Below, piece by piece: positions 1-11,497 of a DNA stretch of 64,000 nt. The DNA lies in the NCBI GenBank assembly GCA_029706075.1, contig JAINUG010000168.1, forward strand, positions 1,178,001-1,242,000, given 5' to 3'. Source of the stretch: Aldrovandia affinis. Taxonomy: Eukaryota; Chordata; Actinopteri; Notacanthiformes; Halosauridae. The position numbers were made by a program, and so were the translations under genes. Numbering within the stretch: the first letter of the stretch is position 1; each line of letters starts with the position of its first letter. The notes below the pieces were generated by a model, which was given only the letters and a program-made list of their open reading frames with translations, did not search any database and was not told the origin of the DNA.

Positions 1-590
1 AGAGATGTGTATTTGGAAATAATGTGATTGATTTAGGGAAGCCAGTGTCTGGCCTCCCTAAATCAATCAGTCTGCTCATCACTAGGGGGTGTGTGATTTA
101 TTCAGTCTATTGTATTGCTAATCAAGTCTAAATGGTTGACCTGAGTAGCCGGTTGATCACCTATCTATGTATTCTACTGGCCATTCCGGTTTCAGGAGTT
201 CCTCTCTCTTCCTCTCAATCACCTATTCATATGTCAATGACTGACTCCATTTGGCCGCACAGATCCTTTGTAATTGTGATATGATTTACCTGTCTGCCTA
301 CAGTTCAATATCTTACAATATGGATGGTTCTAAAAAGAATGTTTGTGTTAACTGCATTTACAGTAGTTGTTGCAATAGACATTTGTGTGCTTGTGTAAAC
401 TGGAAAAAAGCTGTTGTAAGAAATGTGTACATTTATCTTTCTATCTGGAGTAATGGAGGTTTAGCTCTTTTAACCCTCAAGTGACTAACATATTTTATAT
501 ACAAAAAAGACTGACTGGAGTCAGAAATACCCCAAGTTAAACTATTGAATAAAAGGGTCCAATTAATTCAAGAAAATATTTTTTTTATTG
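1..590. other. No gene recognised
   Basis: AT-rich sequence with only short ORFs. I see no protein family, RNA gene or clear repeat structure here. Confidence 0.5.
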
Positions 591-599
591 CAATATCAT

Positions 600-946
600 T
601 AGATATATAAAAACTTTTATTTTGCATCAAAAAACTATAAAAACACAGTTATGCAACATTGTCTTGCCATGGGACCACACCCTCTGCAGAAAAGTAGGAG
701 GCAAGTGTTTCCCTCACATGGCTGGAACCTCTCTCCATCCAGCTGCAGCTCCTACACCAGCCTGTGATATTCGCCGTGCTGCCGGCGGGTCTGCAAAATT
801 CTGTGGACCCACACACGGGACCTCCTGCGTTTGCAGCGCAAGTAAATGGCCGCAATTGTAAAAAGCCTTCTGAGTTTGAGTTTGCGGTTCATGGTTGAAG
901 GAAACAATACTGTTAGCCAACTAATATTTATAATAAAGATTCTCAA
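600..946 (-). pseudogene. PIF/Harbinger-like transposase N-terminal fragment
   Basis: The minus-strand reading frame covering 752-946 ends in a stretch containing YLRCKRRRSRVWVHRIL and then QHGEYHRLVQELQLDGERF. This pattern (a basic run, W-V-H, then GEY..LV.EL.LD..RF) is what I know from the N-terminus of PIF/Harbinger (HARBI1-like) nucleases in fish genomes. The frame breaks after the GERFQ part and no catalytic region follows, so this is a decayed fragment. Harbinger nucleases act in the nucleus to cut and move their own DNA. I saw no terminal repeats or accompanying MADF/Myb gene. Confidence 0.55.
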
Positions 947-959
947 AATCTATGATGAA

Positions 960-1860
960 CTATTCGTTTACCATGCAAAAAGTTTGTAAGCACGTCGGAA
1001 GCATTTTTGAGGAAGCCACTGGGCGATTTATTCGCCTAGTATCGGCCCGTTAGAATACGGGGTTAGTCTTTATACATTATTGCTTGAGCAATTTTCCCTT
1101 TCGCCTTATTCTTCATCATTATAGCTCGACGAGTAAGTAAACTAAAAAGGAAAATTACAGTCGGACTACTAGACACGCTACCTTTAGCAGAACAGGTGGT
1201 CTTGTTAACTAATCGCAGAAAGGAAAACGAAATGGTCAGCAAGATCCACTTTGAGTGGAAGACTTTGAAGCACTTCTCTTACATGTTAAATATAATTGAG
1301 CATACCACAGCTCTTACAAAAGTTCAAGGAAACTTGATAAGCACCCCCAACCCCACCTCAAGGAGTTACGATGACTCCGCTAACAGCCGCCAACTTCCCG
1401 GCCATAAAGTTAAAGTCTGTCCAACTTTTTTTGTCACTGAGCACCCTGACTTTGCGCCGCCAAAAGTCGCTTCACCCGCCTACCGTCACCAACTCCCATT
1501 GAAAATGATTGAGTTCCAGCTGCTATCTTTGCTTCTGGTAGATGTGCCGTCTTTAGGTTTTGACAGCAATGCCACAGCACGAATAAATGTAAAGGACTGT
1601 TGTAAAAAGTGTGCATGTTGAATATATGCCATGACATCCTTACTCTATACGTATATTGCCTTTCAAGTAGATATGACAAAAAGATCTAAAAGCCAATGTA
1701 GAATAATTGTACTGGAATGACTGTGTCAGATTGAGAGTGTGTTTAAAATAGTTTTTTTGGTTGGTTTTTTTACCTTAATTTTTCAGGGAAGCCATATTCA
1801 GATCAAAGATCTTTTAAAAAAATGTGCCCTAATTACAACAACAAGACAGAAGACATATTA
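960..1860. other. No gene recognised
   Basis: Only short, unconvincing ORFs on both strands. No repeat family was recognised. Confidence 0.4.
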
Positions 1861-1861
1861 G

Positions 1862-3225
1862 TTATGGAAACACATTCTAAAAGTAAGATCATTTACAAAG
1901 CACAGAACAAATAAACAGACAAGAACAAATAACCACATCATTAAAAGAAAGAACACTATTCTGGGAACACATCAAACAACAGTAATTTAAAAATCAACTA
2001 GCAATATAGTTTGTGCCAATTCCAAAAAGGTTTGTGCATCATTCCACATGTGTGGTGCATAACACTGAAATGCTGTTTTCCCCTGTTCAGTCCTAACACG
2101 GGGAGTCTCCAAAGTAAGCAAACCCTTATCCCTTATCGGATCATTTGTGTCTTTAACCTTTAAAAGAGAGGTTATGTAAAATGGAAGCAGATTCAGGAGA
2201 GCTTTGTAAATAATCTGTAAAAATGTTAATCCCTTCGTAAATCAAGTAATGGCCACCCAACCTTCTGATACAACGTGCAGTGATGTGTTTTGTATTTATC
2301 TCGTTATAAAACTAATGGCACTATGGTAGACTGCATCTTTCAGGGTGGAGGCCGCTGAAGGCAAATAAATAATATCTCCATAGTCTAAAACTGATAAAAA
2401 TGTAGCCTGTACAACTTCTTCTCTGTTGTGTATTGCAAGGCAGGATTTATTTATATAAAAGAAACCTAACCTACTTTTTCAATTTCTTGGATAGTTCTTC
2501 AGTGTGTTTAAAAAAAAAGAAAAGTTTAAAAAGGTTGTCATCCAACCATATTTCTAGATATTTATAAGAAGGAACCCTTTGAATTTGAACACCATTAATG
2601 GAACTTATAACATTATCTTTATCTTTGCTCTGGAAAAGAGCATGTACTTAGTCTTCACAGCATTCAAAACCAGCTTGAGACCAATAAGTGCATTTTGTAT
2701 GGCCATGAAATCTGATTGTACATATCTATATGCTTGATCTGTCGAGGAAGCTGATGAATAAATTACTGTGTCGTCAGCATAAAAGTGGATAGCGATATTT
2801 TGTATCGCAGTAACCAAATATAAAGCGTAAATAAAATAATTGAATAGAATAGAATTGATCCTTGCGGTACTCCTTTCCTGACAGCTAGAAAGTTCAATTG
2901 GTGACCATCAGCTACTACAGCCTGGGATCTATCAAAAAATGTATTATAACACCAGTTGCATGCATTTTCATCTAAACCAATCGATACAAGTCTTTTTCAA
3001 AGAAGGGTATGGTCAACAGTGTTGAACGCCTTCAATAAGCAGATAAATAGGGCAACACATTTTTGTTTACTATCCAGAGAGCAGACTATGTCATTCAACA
3101 CTTTACAAGCAGCTGACATGGTGCTATGACAAGGTCTAAAATCAGATTTATGAGAGTTTAAGACACCAAATACAGATAAAAAAGAAGCACAACTGAGAAT
3201 TCACAAGTCATTCCAAACCTTTTGC
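1862..3225 (-). pseudogene. Non-LTR retrotransposon reverse transcriptase fragment (I/Nimb-like)
   Basis: Read on the minus strand, pieces of a LINE reverse transcriptase appear in order, in broken frames. They are DFRPCHSTMSAACKVLNDIV near 3150, AFNTVDHTLL near 3015, GVPQGSIL near 2860, FYADDTVIYSS at about 2770, LKLVLNAVKTKYMLFSR near 2660, and a C-terminal KTAFQCYAPHMWND segment with a stop at 1987-1989. The motif order is that of the RT domain plus the C-terminal tail. The AFNT motif and YADD give the catalytic acidic residues. The endonuclease and 5' half are missing, so it is 5'-truncated and dead. The clade is uncertain; the spacing resembles I/Nimb elements more than the L2 copies elsewhere in the window. 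Confidence 0.75.
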
Positions 3226-3567
3226 TAAGCATGACAGTTTTGAGATAGGGTGATAATTATTTGCATCACTTGTATCAGAGCCCTGACCAATTTGGTGCCC
3301 CAGACAAGATTTTAGCTGGTGCCTCTTGCATCGCAGCCAGTTCACCACTACTTCATAGCTTTATGTCTTTTGAGACTTTCTATATTTTAGAAACAAAAAA
3401 ATCACAGAATTACAACAATATTAAAGAAACCAGTGCTAAATGCACTAAACATAGCAAGAATTAAAAATATAATATAAATAAGGGTATTGCACAAAATACA
3501 AACCAAAGAGAAAATATTTATGATTTGTGCAGCACACTTAAAAGAAAGTTTATTTCTCAAAAAAAAT
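3226..3567. other. No gene recognised
   Basis: A short AT-rich stretch between a LINE fragment and a solo LTR. Nothing was recognised. Confidence 0.4.
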
Positions 3568-4667
3568 GTGACAAACCCCGGACGGGAACAGAACAGCCAG
3601 GAGACACGGAGTGGAGTTGTTGGTCTACGGACCGGATTTTATTTATTTGTTTTTCTGTCTCTACCCCTAGACGTGGGAGAGAGACAGTGGGAGTAGCAGG
3701 TTAACATATAACAAAGACCAACACAAACACAGACACAAAATCTTCACCCTACTCGCCACGAAGCTTTCGGGTAAAAACAACAAACTAAAATAACAAGTTA
3801 AAATAACCAAACTTACGGGACACCGCGCCTCTTCCTCTGGAGTTCCCCTGGAACCTCCTCAGGCACATACATATCCAGTGACCTTTCAAGTGCTTCCCAC
3901 CCATTCATACTGAGACACTCGAACTTTTCAGCTCGAGTTCTTTTACCCATGCATACAGAGACACTCGCCACTCCCCACAGTGAGAGTTCTGGCAACCAGC
4001 CACCAAGACTTCCACTTTTCCAGTGAGTTCTTGGGCTGTTGCTCAGACACTCTCCACTGTCGTGTGCGAGCTCTCTTTTACTAAAACCGAGGGAGAGAGG
4101 CGGACCCTCTTCCAGGGCACCCTCTCGCTCCTCCATAATCACACCGAGGGAGAGAGGCGGACACCTAAAGCGCACCCCCTCTCCCTCTTCCCCACTCACA
4201 CAGGAAGCACTCTACTCAGTCACTTTTGACAAACGCACACAAAACTCCACAAACATTAAACATCAAACATTCCACATCAAACTTGCACGGGCACTCACAC
4301 ACACATCAAGACAAGACTGACTGATCCCCCACTCGCCCTACCTGCTCTTAAATAGGCTTAGTTTCTGCCTGGCTCAGGACTCGTGAGGCAATCACCCAAT
4401 CACAATCACAACTCACATTCTCACCCAGACACCCAATCAGCAAATTGACTTCTATATCAATTGACTGATTGACACCAATTAAATAATTAAATAATAATTA
4501 AACCAATTAAGGCCTTTGGAGCTCCCTTCCGGGTGACAGTTCATTCACACCCTGTGAGAGTGCCAAACCTGCCCCTGGAAAGTCTCACTGCTCCAAAGGC
4601 CTCTACCACATGAAACAAGACAGGCAACCATGCCACTCCCACGTGGCCGAGACCGACGTCCTCCACA
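3568..4667 (-). mobile_element. Solo LTR, copy 1 of a three-copy LTR family
   Basis: About 1.1 kb closely related to 14099-15287 throughout. Both share the GACAAACCC region at the left, the ACGGACCGGATTTTAT block, the blocks around CGAGGGAGAGAGGCGGAC, and the right end CCGACGTCCTCCACA. On the minus strand it carries a TATTTAAG promoter-like box (near 4350) and AATAAA downstream (near 3640), the order expected of an LTR read on that strand. No gag or pol flanks it, so it is a solo LTR. Its left terminus lacks about 12 bp compared with copy 2, and I could not read a convincing target-site duplication. Confidence 0.75.
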
Positions 4668-4867
4668 AAATGTATTCCCCAAACACCTGACAGGTCTTTC
4701 CCACTTTCCCTACGTAAATTTAAGTAGGAAGTAACTGACGTTAACTCTAGCTATTTATTAAATTAGCCAACGTTATTAACGTCCAAAGTAAGCTAGCTAA
4801 CAATAGAGAGGGCAGCTTGGCTCTGCTCCAACGGTAACTACTATGCAATAAACTGTTTATTTCATCA
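4668..4867. other. No gene recognised
   Basis: A short stretch between the solo LTR and a possible hAT N-terminal fragment. It is rich in GCTAGCTAAC-like motifs common in fish intergenic DNA. Confidence 0.4.
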
Positions 4868-4977
4868 CATACCTCTGTCTTTTTCCTGTTTTTCCTCCTC
4901 TTCTCTTCTTTTTCCCCCTGGACACCAGAAGGCTTTGGTCTTTTTGACATGATATTAAATGTGCCATGTTCATTCAT
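4868..4977 (-). pseudogene. Possible hAT (ZMYM1-like) transposase N-terminal fragment
   Basis: A minus-strand frame gives MSKRPKPSGVQGEKEEKRRK and then NRKKTE, ending at what looks like a splice donor (GTATGTGATG on the minus strand). A start of MSKR.K.SG followed by a highly basic helix is typical of fish ZMYM1-like hAT transposases. Nothing further of the protein was found next to it. This is a weak assignment based on a short basic peptide. Confidence 0.3.
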
Positions 4978-5044
4978 TAGTGACTGTCAGTGTCAGTAGT
5001 TAAGATATCACGCCCATCCCCCCAGACTCAGGTAATGCTAACTA

Positions 5045-5245
5045 GTAGCATTTTTCCACTGGACGGTACGGTACGGCGCTGCACGGTTACCAATCCATGC
5101 TCCCACGTTTTGTTGGTTTTTCCACCGCCAAGCAACCCATACCGGACCTAAGTACCCATGCTGAATTTAGCTACTACTCCGTTTAGGTACTACCGAGCCG
5201 AACAGGGACCTATGGGTGGAACTAGCAATACTGCAGGCCATTGAT
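5045..5245. repeat. Probable non-autonomous DNA transposon (TTTTCCACTGGACGGTACGG type)
   Basis: The stretch starting TTTTCCACTGGACGGTACGG, with further TTTTTCCACCGCC, ACCGGACC, TACCGAGCC and AGGGACC blocks, has the look of a common interspersed fish repeat with partly palindromic GGTAC-rich ends. I could not define exact termini or a target-site duplication. Confidence 0.35.
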
Positions 5246-6020
5246 TAGTCAAGCGCAATTGTCACACTAAATCTCTGACTGGCTCAGACACAACCGCCAT
5301 GTTTTTTTTTTTTTGCTTCACTTCAATTATTGGTAGGCTATTATTTGAAGAGTATTACAGAGTTTGGCATTGCTTGATTCTACGACTTAGGTTTGTGTTA
5401 CAAAAACTGAAACAGGTTTTCTTTGAAAGGACAAAGTATAGTATTGTCATTTTCATTCACGCAATTAGAATATACATTTTCATAGTACAACATTTTCATT
5501 CCTCAAATAGATTTTTAGAAAGATATAGGAATCACTTTGATGCATTCCGATGGTCGAGCTAAACCCAGGCCTTGGGATCTGAACTGGACAGTGTCAAATG
5601 ACAAAGTGTTTGAACAATCTTGCAAATTCATAAATCGACACTGGCATTTAATTTTTTTTTGCTCGTGGCTAGGGCTGCACGATATGGGCAAAATCTCATA
5701 TTGCGATAATCTTGCAACATGGCACGCGATGAAACAAAACACATGGGTGGAAAATTAGTCATTGATATTTTAACAGTGGGCAGCTAACTTCGCCACAGGA
5801 ATGCTAACGCTCCTCCATTTAGTTTGTGTGTAGCATGCTAGGTGGCTACATATTCGTAGGCCATGGGCTACGAGGTCATCACATGTCCCAGGGGCCCTTG
5901 CAGCCAGCTAAACTTAGAGTGTTCGGCTAGTTATGTTCATAAATGTTGAAAGTATGAAAACCAAGATGTTGATGAGTGAAAGCCCCTTTTTTCCCTCGTA
6001 CGAATTATGTGCGTTTGAGT
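5246..6020. repeat. Region without genes; hAT-like terminus near 5668
   Basis: No coding potential is seen. At 5668-5720 the motif TAGGGCTGCACGATATGG, followed by CATATTGCGATAATC, is a sequence I associate with the terminus of fish hAT-type repeats. A poly-T run of about 12 sits at 5302. Confidence 0.3.
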
Positions 6021-7219
6021 GTATCAATCAATCAATCTTTATTTTTGTATAGCGCCATTTACAAACAGGTTGTCACACAGCGCTTCACAATTGGCATTTT
6101 CCAGAGGGAATCAAAAACCAGAAAACCATTGGAACCAATGTGGGAGACTGGAAAATTATTCCCTGACCCCTTAAAAGGCGGTCGAGATTAACTCCTGGAA
6201 AATTGTGGGTTACAGAGAAAAACAAAACAAATAGTCCTTGAGGCTCATGAGGCTTAACAGACCACCGGGAGGGCATTCTAAGTGTAGGGGTGGGGTGGAC
6301 CTCATCCCTCCAGATACCAGGGCAGGGCGGGGGATGGAACCAGCAGCTAGGGTCTGGGCCAGCGGCATCCGGCTAACACATGGCAGGGGTGGGGAGTTGA
6401 CTCTGGGGCAGGTGAGCTCCGGGCAGGTGCCACGAAGTCGGGGAGAAAAGAGGAAAGGTGTAATTATGACTATGATAAATATCACACCGGATCAGGGGAA
6501 AGAGTAGTGATAACACTTTTGCACCAGCAGAAGTAATCTAGGGCAGCATAACTAATTAGGTGAGTGGCACAGGGAGCACGCAGCCATGAGGGCACTCAGA
6601 GACCATCCCACCACATCATCAGCAGTCCTGATAGGGGCAGATCATCACTTATGATTGGTGACAGTAAGGATAGCTCATTGCACCAGAAGGCTCTATTGCT
6701 ACGCCCCCTCCACATCTGCACCTAATGACTATAAGAGAGACTAAAGAGATGTGTTTTTAACCTAGACTTGAAAATTGAGACTGTGTCTGACTCCTTCACA
6801 GAGACGGGTAGACTGTTCCACAGTAAAGGAGCTCTATAGGAGAAAGTTCTGCCACCTGCTGTATTTTTTGATATTCTAGGGACTACCAAGTTGCCTGCAT
6901 CTTGTGAGCGAAGCGAACGTGGGGGATTGTACGGATGAAGTAGATCCGTCAAGTAAGAGGGTGCAAGTCCATGCAACACCTTATAAGTTAAGAGGAGTAC
7001 CTTATAGTCTACACGATAGTTTATAGGAAGCCAGTGGAGTGACGCTAACACAGGACTAATGTGTTCATATTTCTTTGTTCTAGTCAGGATCCTTGCAGCA
7101 GCATTCTGGTTGAGTTGTAGGCTCCTGAGTGAGGCATTGGAACAGCCAGACAGTAATGCATTGCAATAATCTAATCTAGATGTAACAAAGGCATGTACCA
7201 ATTTTTCTGCATCTATTAA

Positions 7220-7390
7220 CCCATTAAGACCAGGCCGTGAAGACCCTAACACAGGACTAATATTTCTTGATTCTAGCTGAAATTGCAGGAAATGAAGTGC
7301 AATGAGTGATTTTTTCCAGAAACCCTCATTGCAGAATAATTGCTTAGGTTTTAATAGGCGTTTTTAGCAGGCATTTTAGGTCTGAATGGG
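7220..7390. mobile_element. piggyBac-type MITE in LINE-A
   Basis: A 171-bp insert flanked by TTAA on both sides (7216-7219 and 7391-7394). The ends are CCCATTAAGACC and GGTCTGAATGGG, inverted matches with one mismatch, and TTAA plus CCC ends are the piggyBac signature. Removing the insert and one TTAA restores the LINE-A reading between FLSL and DAEKLVHAFV. It has no coding capacity. Confidence 0.8.
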
Positions 7391-7924
7391 TTAATGACAG
7401 GAAGCCCCTAATTTTGGCAATATTCCTCAGGTGAAAAAAGGCTACTCTGGAAATGTTTTTGATGTGACTATCAAATGAGAGACCAGGATCTATAGTAACA
7501 CCAAGGTCTTTTACCACCAAACTTGCAGCAACAGAGCAACCATCCAGATTAAGAGATAAATCAGATAACCCTCTTCTGAGGTTTTTGGGCCCCAAGACCA
7601 ACATCTCTGTTTTATCAGTATTCAACAATAGAAAATTATCTGACATCCAGTCTTTTATGTCTTTAAAACAGGCCTCCAACTGTTCAAATTGTCCTTCACC
7701 AGGTTTCATTGATAGGTATAATTGTGTGTCATCTGCGTAGCAGTGAAAATGTACGCCATGTTTACGAATGACATCACCAAGTGGCAACATGTAAAGGGAG
7801 AACAATAATGGCCCCAGAACAGAACCTTGAGGGACACCATATTCCACCTTGAAGAGAGCAGAGGGCTCATCATTTAACTGCACAAATTGATACCTATCTG
7901 ACAGGTAGGACTTAAACCACTTAA

Positions 7925-8240
7925 ACCAGACTCCACTACCCCTGATCTCTGTCCATCTAGCTAAATTGTCTTCACCACTGTTTACTTGTTCAACACTATA
8001 CTCTTTATTAAAAAAATAAAATAAAAATAATAATAATAATACAAAAAAATTATAATACCTTTTCCTTCCCGGTGTTACAGGTATGGTACGCAGATGCCTG
8101 CAATGATGTCTATTGCTGTATTCCTGCACTGATCTCGTGCGCTAACTGTGATTGTTCCTACCATGTATTGATGCACATCTTGTAAGTCGCTCTGGATAAG
8201 AGCGTCTGCTAAATGCTTAAAATGTAAATGTAATGTAAAA
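7925..8240 (+). mobile_element. 5'-truncated LINE-B 3' end inserted in LINE-A
   Basis: This matches the 3' end of the long LINE-B at 52589-56097 in the same order: CATCTAGCTAAATTGTC, TTGTTCAACACTA, an A/AT-rich run (8010-8055), GTTACAGGTATGGTACGC, GATGTCTATTGCTGTATT, and the tail TCGCTCTGGATAAGAGCGTC with TGCTAAATGCTTAAAATGTA. It lies opposite to the host LINE-A and interrupts the RT domain between the AFDTIDH and GVPQGS motifs. A TGGTTTAAG-like 9-mer occurs twice at the 5' junction and may be a duplication artefact. Confidence 0.85.
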
Positions 8241-8984
8241 TGAGAGTGCCTGTCCACGCAGTCCAACTAGGTTTTCAAGTCTGCTCAGAAGAGTTTGGTG
8301 GTCTATTGTGTCAAACGCCGCACTTAAGTCCAAAAGCACAAGAATAGAGACGCATCCACGGTCAGCTGATATCAGTAAGTCATTGACAACTTTAATAAGA
8401 GCAGTCTCAGTGCTATAGTGTTGCCTAAATCCTGATTGAAAAGTTTCATAGATGTCATTTGATGTCAGGAATGAAGTCAGTCTCTGAGCTACAGCTTTCT
8501 CTAGAATTTTTGAGAGAAAAGAAAGATTAGAAATTGGCCTGTAGTTACTGAGATTTTCTGGGTCAAGGTTTGGTTTCTTTAAAAGTGGCTTAATTACTGC
8601 CACTTTTTGAGAATTTGGCATATAGCCTGATGAAAGAGACAGATTAATAATGTCTAGCATGGATTGCCCCATAACAGGAAGAAGTTATTTAACAAGTTGT
8701 GTTGGGATTGGGTCTAATTGGCAAGTAGATGGTTTGGAGGACATAACCAATTTAGAAAATTCAGTCCACTCCAGAGCGCTAAAAAACTCAAGAGTAGCCA
8801 TAGGACCCCTGTCCTGGTAAGCCTGTGCTTTCTGATCAGTGTCCGCTACAGCAGAAGGTGCCATTTTAGTAATTTCATCTCAAATTTTCTCAATCTTCTC
8901 AGAGAAAAAGTTAATGAAATCATTACTATTATAGGCTGCCGGAGGCTTAGCATTGGTTTCAATGACAACACCATCACTGGGTGA

Positions 8985-9285
8985 ATCTCTTTTTCTCTGC
9001 TTTGGCCTTCCGTCCACAGTAAGTCAGCGTTTTCATCACCGAAAACTGACCTTTTCGAAGACGCTCTCCCAAGTAGATAAATTTGAAAACGCCGGTCTCA
9101 CATTGTAGTATAGACGGGGAAGACGGAGGGTTTAGAAAATGCTGACGTATGATTGTGATCTCCCGTGCACCCCCTATTGCTCTGCCCAACCCATAGTCAC
9201 GCAAATGCTAGTTTGGACGGAAAACATTTCAACAAGAAAACTGTGTTTTTAAATGTATCCGCATTAGTGTGAACATGGCCTTAGT
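8985..9285. repeat. Possible non-autonomous DNA transposon
   Basis: The right side has GCATTAGTGTGAACATGGCC, and the body contains GAAAACGCCGGTCTCACATT and GACGGGGAAGACGGAGGG. I recognise this combination from a widespread vertebrate non-autonomous repeat. There is no coding potential. The left terminus was not resolved. Confidence 0.35.
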
Positions 9286-9650
9286 AAAGGCCTCTACATG
9301 CTCCTGCGTAACTTGTGCAACATCTTCACGGTTCACGCAATGCAACAATGTTGCAAGCAATTTATTCTTCTGCGCAACCTATGGTGTCCTTACACTTCTG
9401 TACACTAGTAGGTGTCAATATATTGAACAAGGTCGGTAGTTTCATGAAAGCAGGGAAACTCCTGTACCTTCAAACTCCTTCAGCCAATCTTTCCTGAAGC
9501 TAGTTCATTTTATACCGTGTTGAACAAATGATGCTAGCTATCTATATCGTTAGCTACTGTTAGCGAGTTTTATTTGGCCGTGATACCAGGTTGCTAGCTA
9601 GCTAGATATAGATAGTTTTGCTTAGCTAACGTTAACATAGATATATATAT
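9286..9650. other. No gene; sequence similar to 45900-45985 on the other strand
   Basis: The block TAAAGGCCTCTACATGCTCC followed by TGCAACATC at 9287-9330 resembles the reverse complement of 45905-45985. It is therefore part of a small interspersed repeat present twice. The rest is GCTAGCTA-rich intergenic DNA. Confidence 0.3.
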
Positions 9651-9762
9651 ACAGGTATGGTATGCAGCTGCCAACAACGATGTCTATCGCTGTATTACTG
9701 CACGGATCTCTTGTGTGAACTATGATTGTTCTTACCATGTATTAATGCACATCTGGTAAGTC
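9651..9762 (+). mobile_element. LINE-B 3' tail fragment
   Basis: Contains ACAGGTATGGTATGCAGCTG, GATGTCTATCGCTGTATTAC, TGATTGTTCTTACCATGTAT and GCACATCTGGTAAGTC, matching the LINE-B 3' untranslated end at 55936-56050. The terminal GATAAGAGCGTCTGC stem is missing. Confidence 0.75.
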
Positions 9763-10314
9763 AAAAAGCCTTATCCCCCACATACTTTTATTCAAATCTT
9801 GTCAAGTTCCTTGAGTCAGCGGGGCAGGCATGGACTGGCTGTTGGGATGCATAATCATTCCTGGCGGGCCAATCTGTTCAAACCTACGTAGGCCGCTCGA
9901 CTGGCCTGTTTTTTTTCCATCTTTTGTGTTGAGTTTAGTGGTGTTGGAAAAATTTTGAGAAAAAGGAAAGGTTCGAAAATAACAAATATGTTCCATAGGC
10001 CTCTGGCTGATGCTGCTGGTCATACGGAGGAGAACGAGGGAGATGTTGCTGCTAAAAGGTCGAGCACCAGCGCACCACCTGAAAAAATCTGGTCAGCCGC
10101 CATTGCAACCTATAGGCTTGTTGTTACAGGAATTTAATTATTCCATATGCATTTCAGAAGTTTTTCACGTGAAGCTAATAATATATATTTTTTTTACATT
10201 TTAAAAACATTCATTATTTTTCTTTATTTTGTAGGTTATTTGATAAGATTGCCTGCATATAGCTTTACACTTGAGCAAATTCGCCAGGCTACAAACACCA
10301 TTTAAATAGAAACC

Positions 10315-10640
10315 GTTGCGCTGCATCCAGACGTGTATTTTCATATTAAAGCATTTAACCAATCACATTTCAGCCATCATTTGTTGCCAGGGTCAAAGAA
10401 ATCTGCCTGGAGGCCTTCACAATCCGTTCTGAAGGCCCTGTAGCATAAAATAAGTGTTGATCATACTGTTGCTTCAACCAATCAGATTTTGAGTTGGGGA
10501 CACGAAGGCCTTCTCGAAGGCCTAGGTAACGTCAGCATATTCACACCCTTTGATTGGATAGTCAGAGAGTGTCTGACTATGATGTAATGTGATTGGTTAA
10601 ATGCTTTAATATGAAAATACACGTCTGGATGCAGCGCAAC
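10315..10640. mobile_element. MITE with perfect 55-bp inverted repeats
   Basis: The left arm starts GTTGCGCTGCATCCAGACGT and the right arm ends with its exact reverse complement. Reading inward, the arms match perfectly for about 55 bp, up to CCAATCACATT on the left. The interior holds further partial palindromes (GAAGGCCTTC near 10506) and no real ORF. No clear target-site duplication is seen. It sits within the decayed hAT between its N- and C-terminal remnants. Confidence 0.85.
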
Positions 10641-10995
10641 CAGGGGAACAGCTATGAAAGGAAGCGAACAGACCATTTGGAATTATTTAATAAGTATTCA
10701 TGGACAAAATATAATTAACATCAGTCTGTGATTCAGACATTTGAGCGGACATTTTCAGCCCTAAAGCGAATTAAAACTTATGCCAGAAATACGACAGGGC
10801 AGGCTCGACTTTCAGCATTAGCTTCGATGGCGATAGAAAATGACTTCTTGATGGAACTGAAACACACGGATAATCTGTACAACAGAGTAATTTAACTCTT
10901 TTTGAGGAAAGAAAGGAGGATGGATTTTGTGTACAAATAATAAGGATTTTTGGTGAGTAAAATGTTGCTATTTTCCTAAATAATATTGCAATTTT

Positions 10996-11361
10996 CCATC
11001 CATCCATCCATCCATTATCTAAACCGCTTATTCCTGGTCAGGGTCGCGGGGGGCTGGAGCCTATCCCAGCATGCGTTCCGGGCGAGAGGCAGGAATACAC
11101 CCTGGACAGGTCGCCAATCCATCGCAGGGCACACACACCATTCACTCACACACTCATACCTACGGGCAATTTAGACTCTCCAATTAGCCTAACGTGCATG
11201 TCTTTGGACTGTGGGAAGAAACCGGAGTACCCGGAGGAAACCCACGCGGACACGGGGAGAACATGCAAACTCCACACAGAAAGGCCCCCGGCCTGGATTC
11301 GAACCCGAGACCTTCTTGCTGTGAGGCGACAGCGCTATCCACTGCACCACCGTGCCGCCCC
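10996..11361 (-). mobile_element. Short non-LTR 3'-end repeat with (ATCC)n tail and 12-bp TSD
   Basis: The insert begins with CCATCCATCCATCCATTATC on the plus strand (the 3' tail of a minus-strand element). It continues with GGGTCGCGGGGGGCTGGAGC and CTGTGGGAAGAAACCGGAGT, a very common fish interspersed repeat, and ends CCGTGCCGCCCC. It is flanked by a perfect 12-bp duplication, TATTGCAATTTT, at 10984-10995 and 11362-11373, which proves retroposition. The ATCC tail suggests an RTE-like source, but family assignment is inferred. Confidence 0.85.
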
Positions 11362-11497
11362 TATTGCAATTTTATGAGGTTATTATTATTGATGGTTTTT
11401 TAGGTGTGTCGCAGCTGTAGCACCCCGAGTTTGTTTCTTCAGTAAAGGCATTTATTCTGGATACACGAGTTATCTATCTGCGATGCAACGGCAACGG

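Larger units (their letters stand above)
6024..8985 (-). pseudogene. L2-type LINE (family A) copy 1, RT to 3' end, interrupted twice
   Basis: The minus strand carries an L2/CR1-group LINE from just before the RT domain to the 3' tail. Blocks in order: MSSKPSTCQLDPIPT (about 8700), [20 protein letters not shown] and NYRPISNL (about 8560), [11 protein letters not shown] (about 8320), [17 protein letters not shown] (about 7830), [14 protein letters not shown] (about 7740), [35 protein letters not shown] (about 7020), and APLLWNSLP with FKSRLKTHLFSLSYSH and a stop at 6722. The RT catalytic aspartates (AFDT, YADD) are present. The 3' end contains an ATCAATCAATCA tail near 6025 on the plus strand. 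The element is broken by a LINE-B tail (7925-8240), a piggyBac-type MITE (7220-7390) and stop codons. The endonuclease and ORF1 are absent (5' truncation). Confidence 0.9.

Noticed and set aside
3813-4320. Minus- and plus-strand ORFs of 90-130 residues inside the solo LTR
   Set aside because: Non-homologous to any family, not conserved in frame between LTR copies.
8718-8984. 88-residue plus-strand ORF
   Set aside because: Antisense shadow of the LINE-A segment just before RT.
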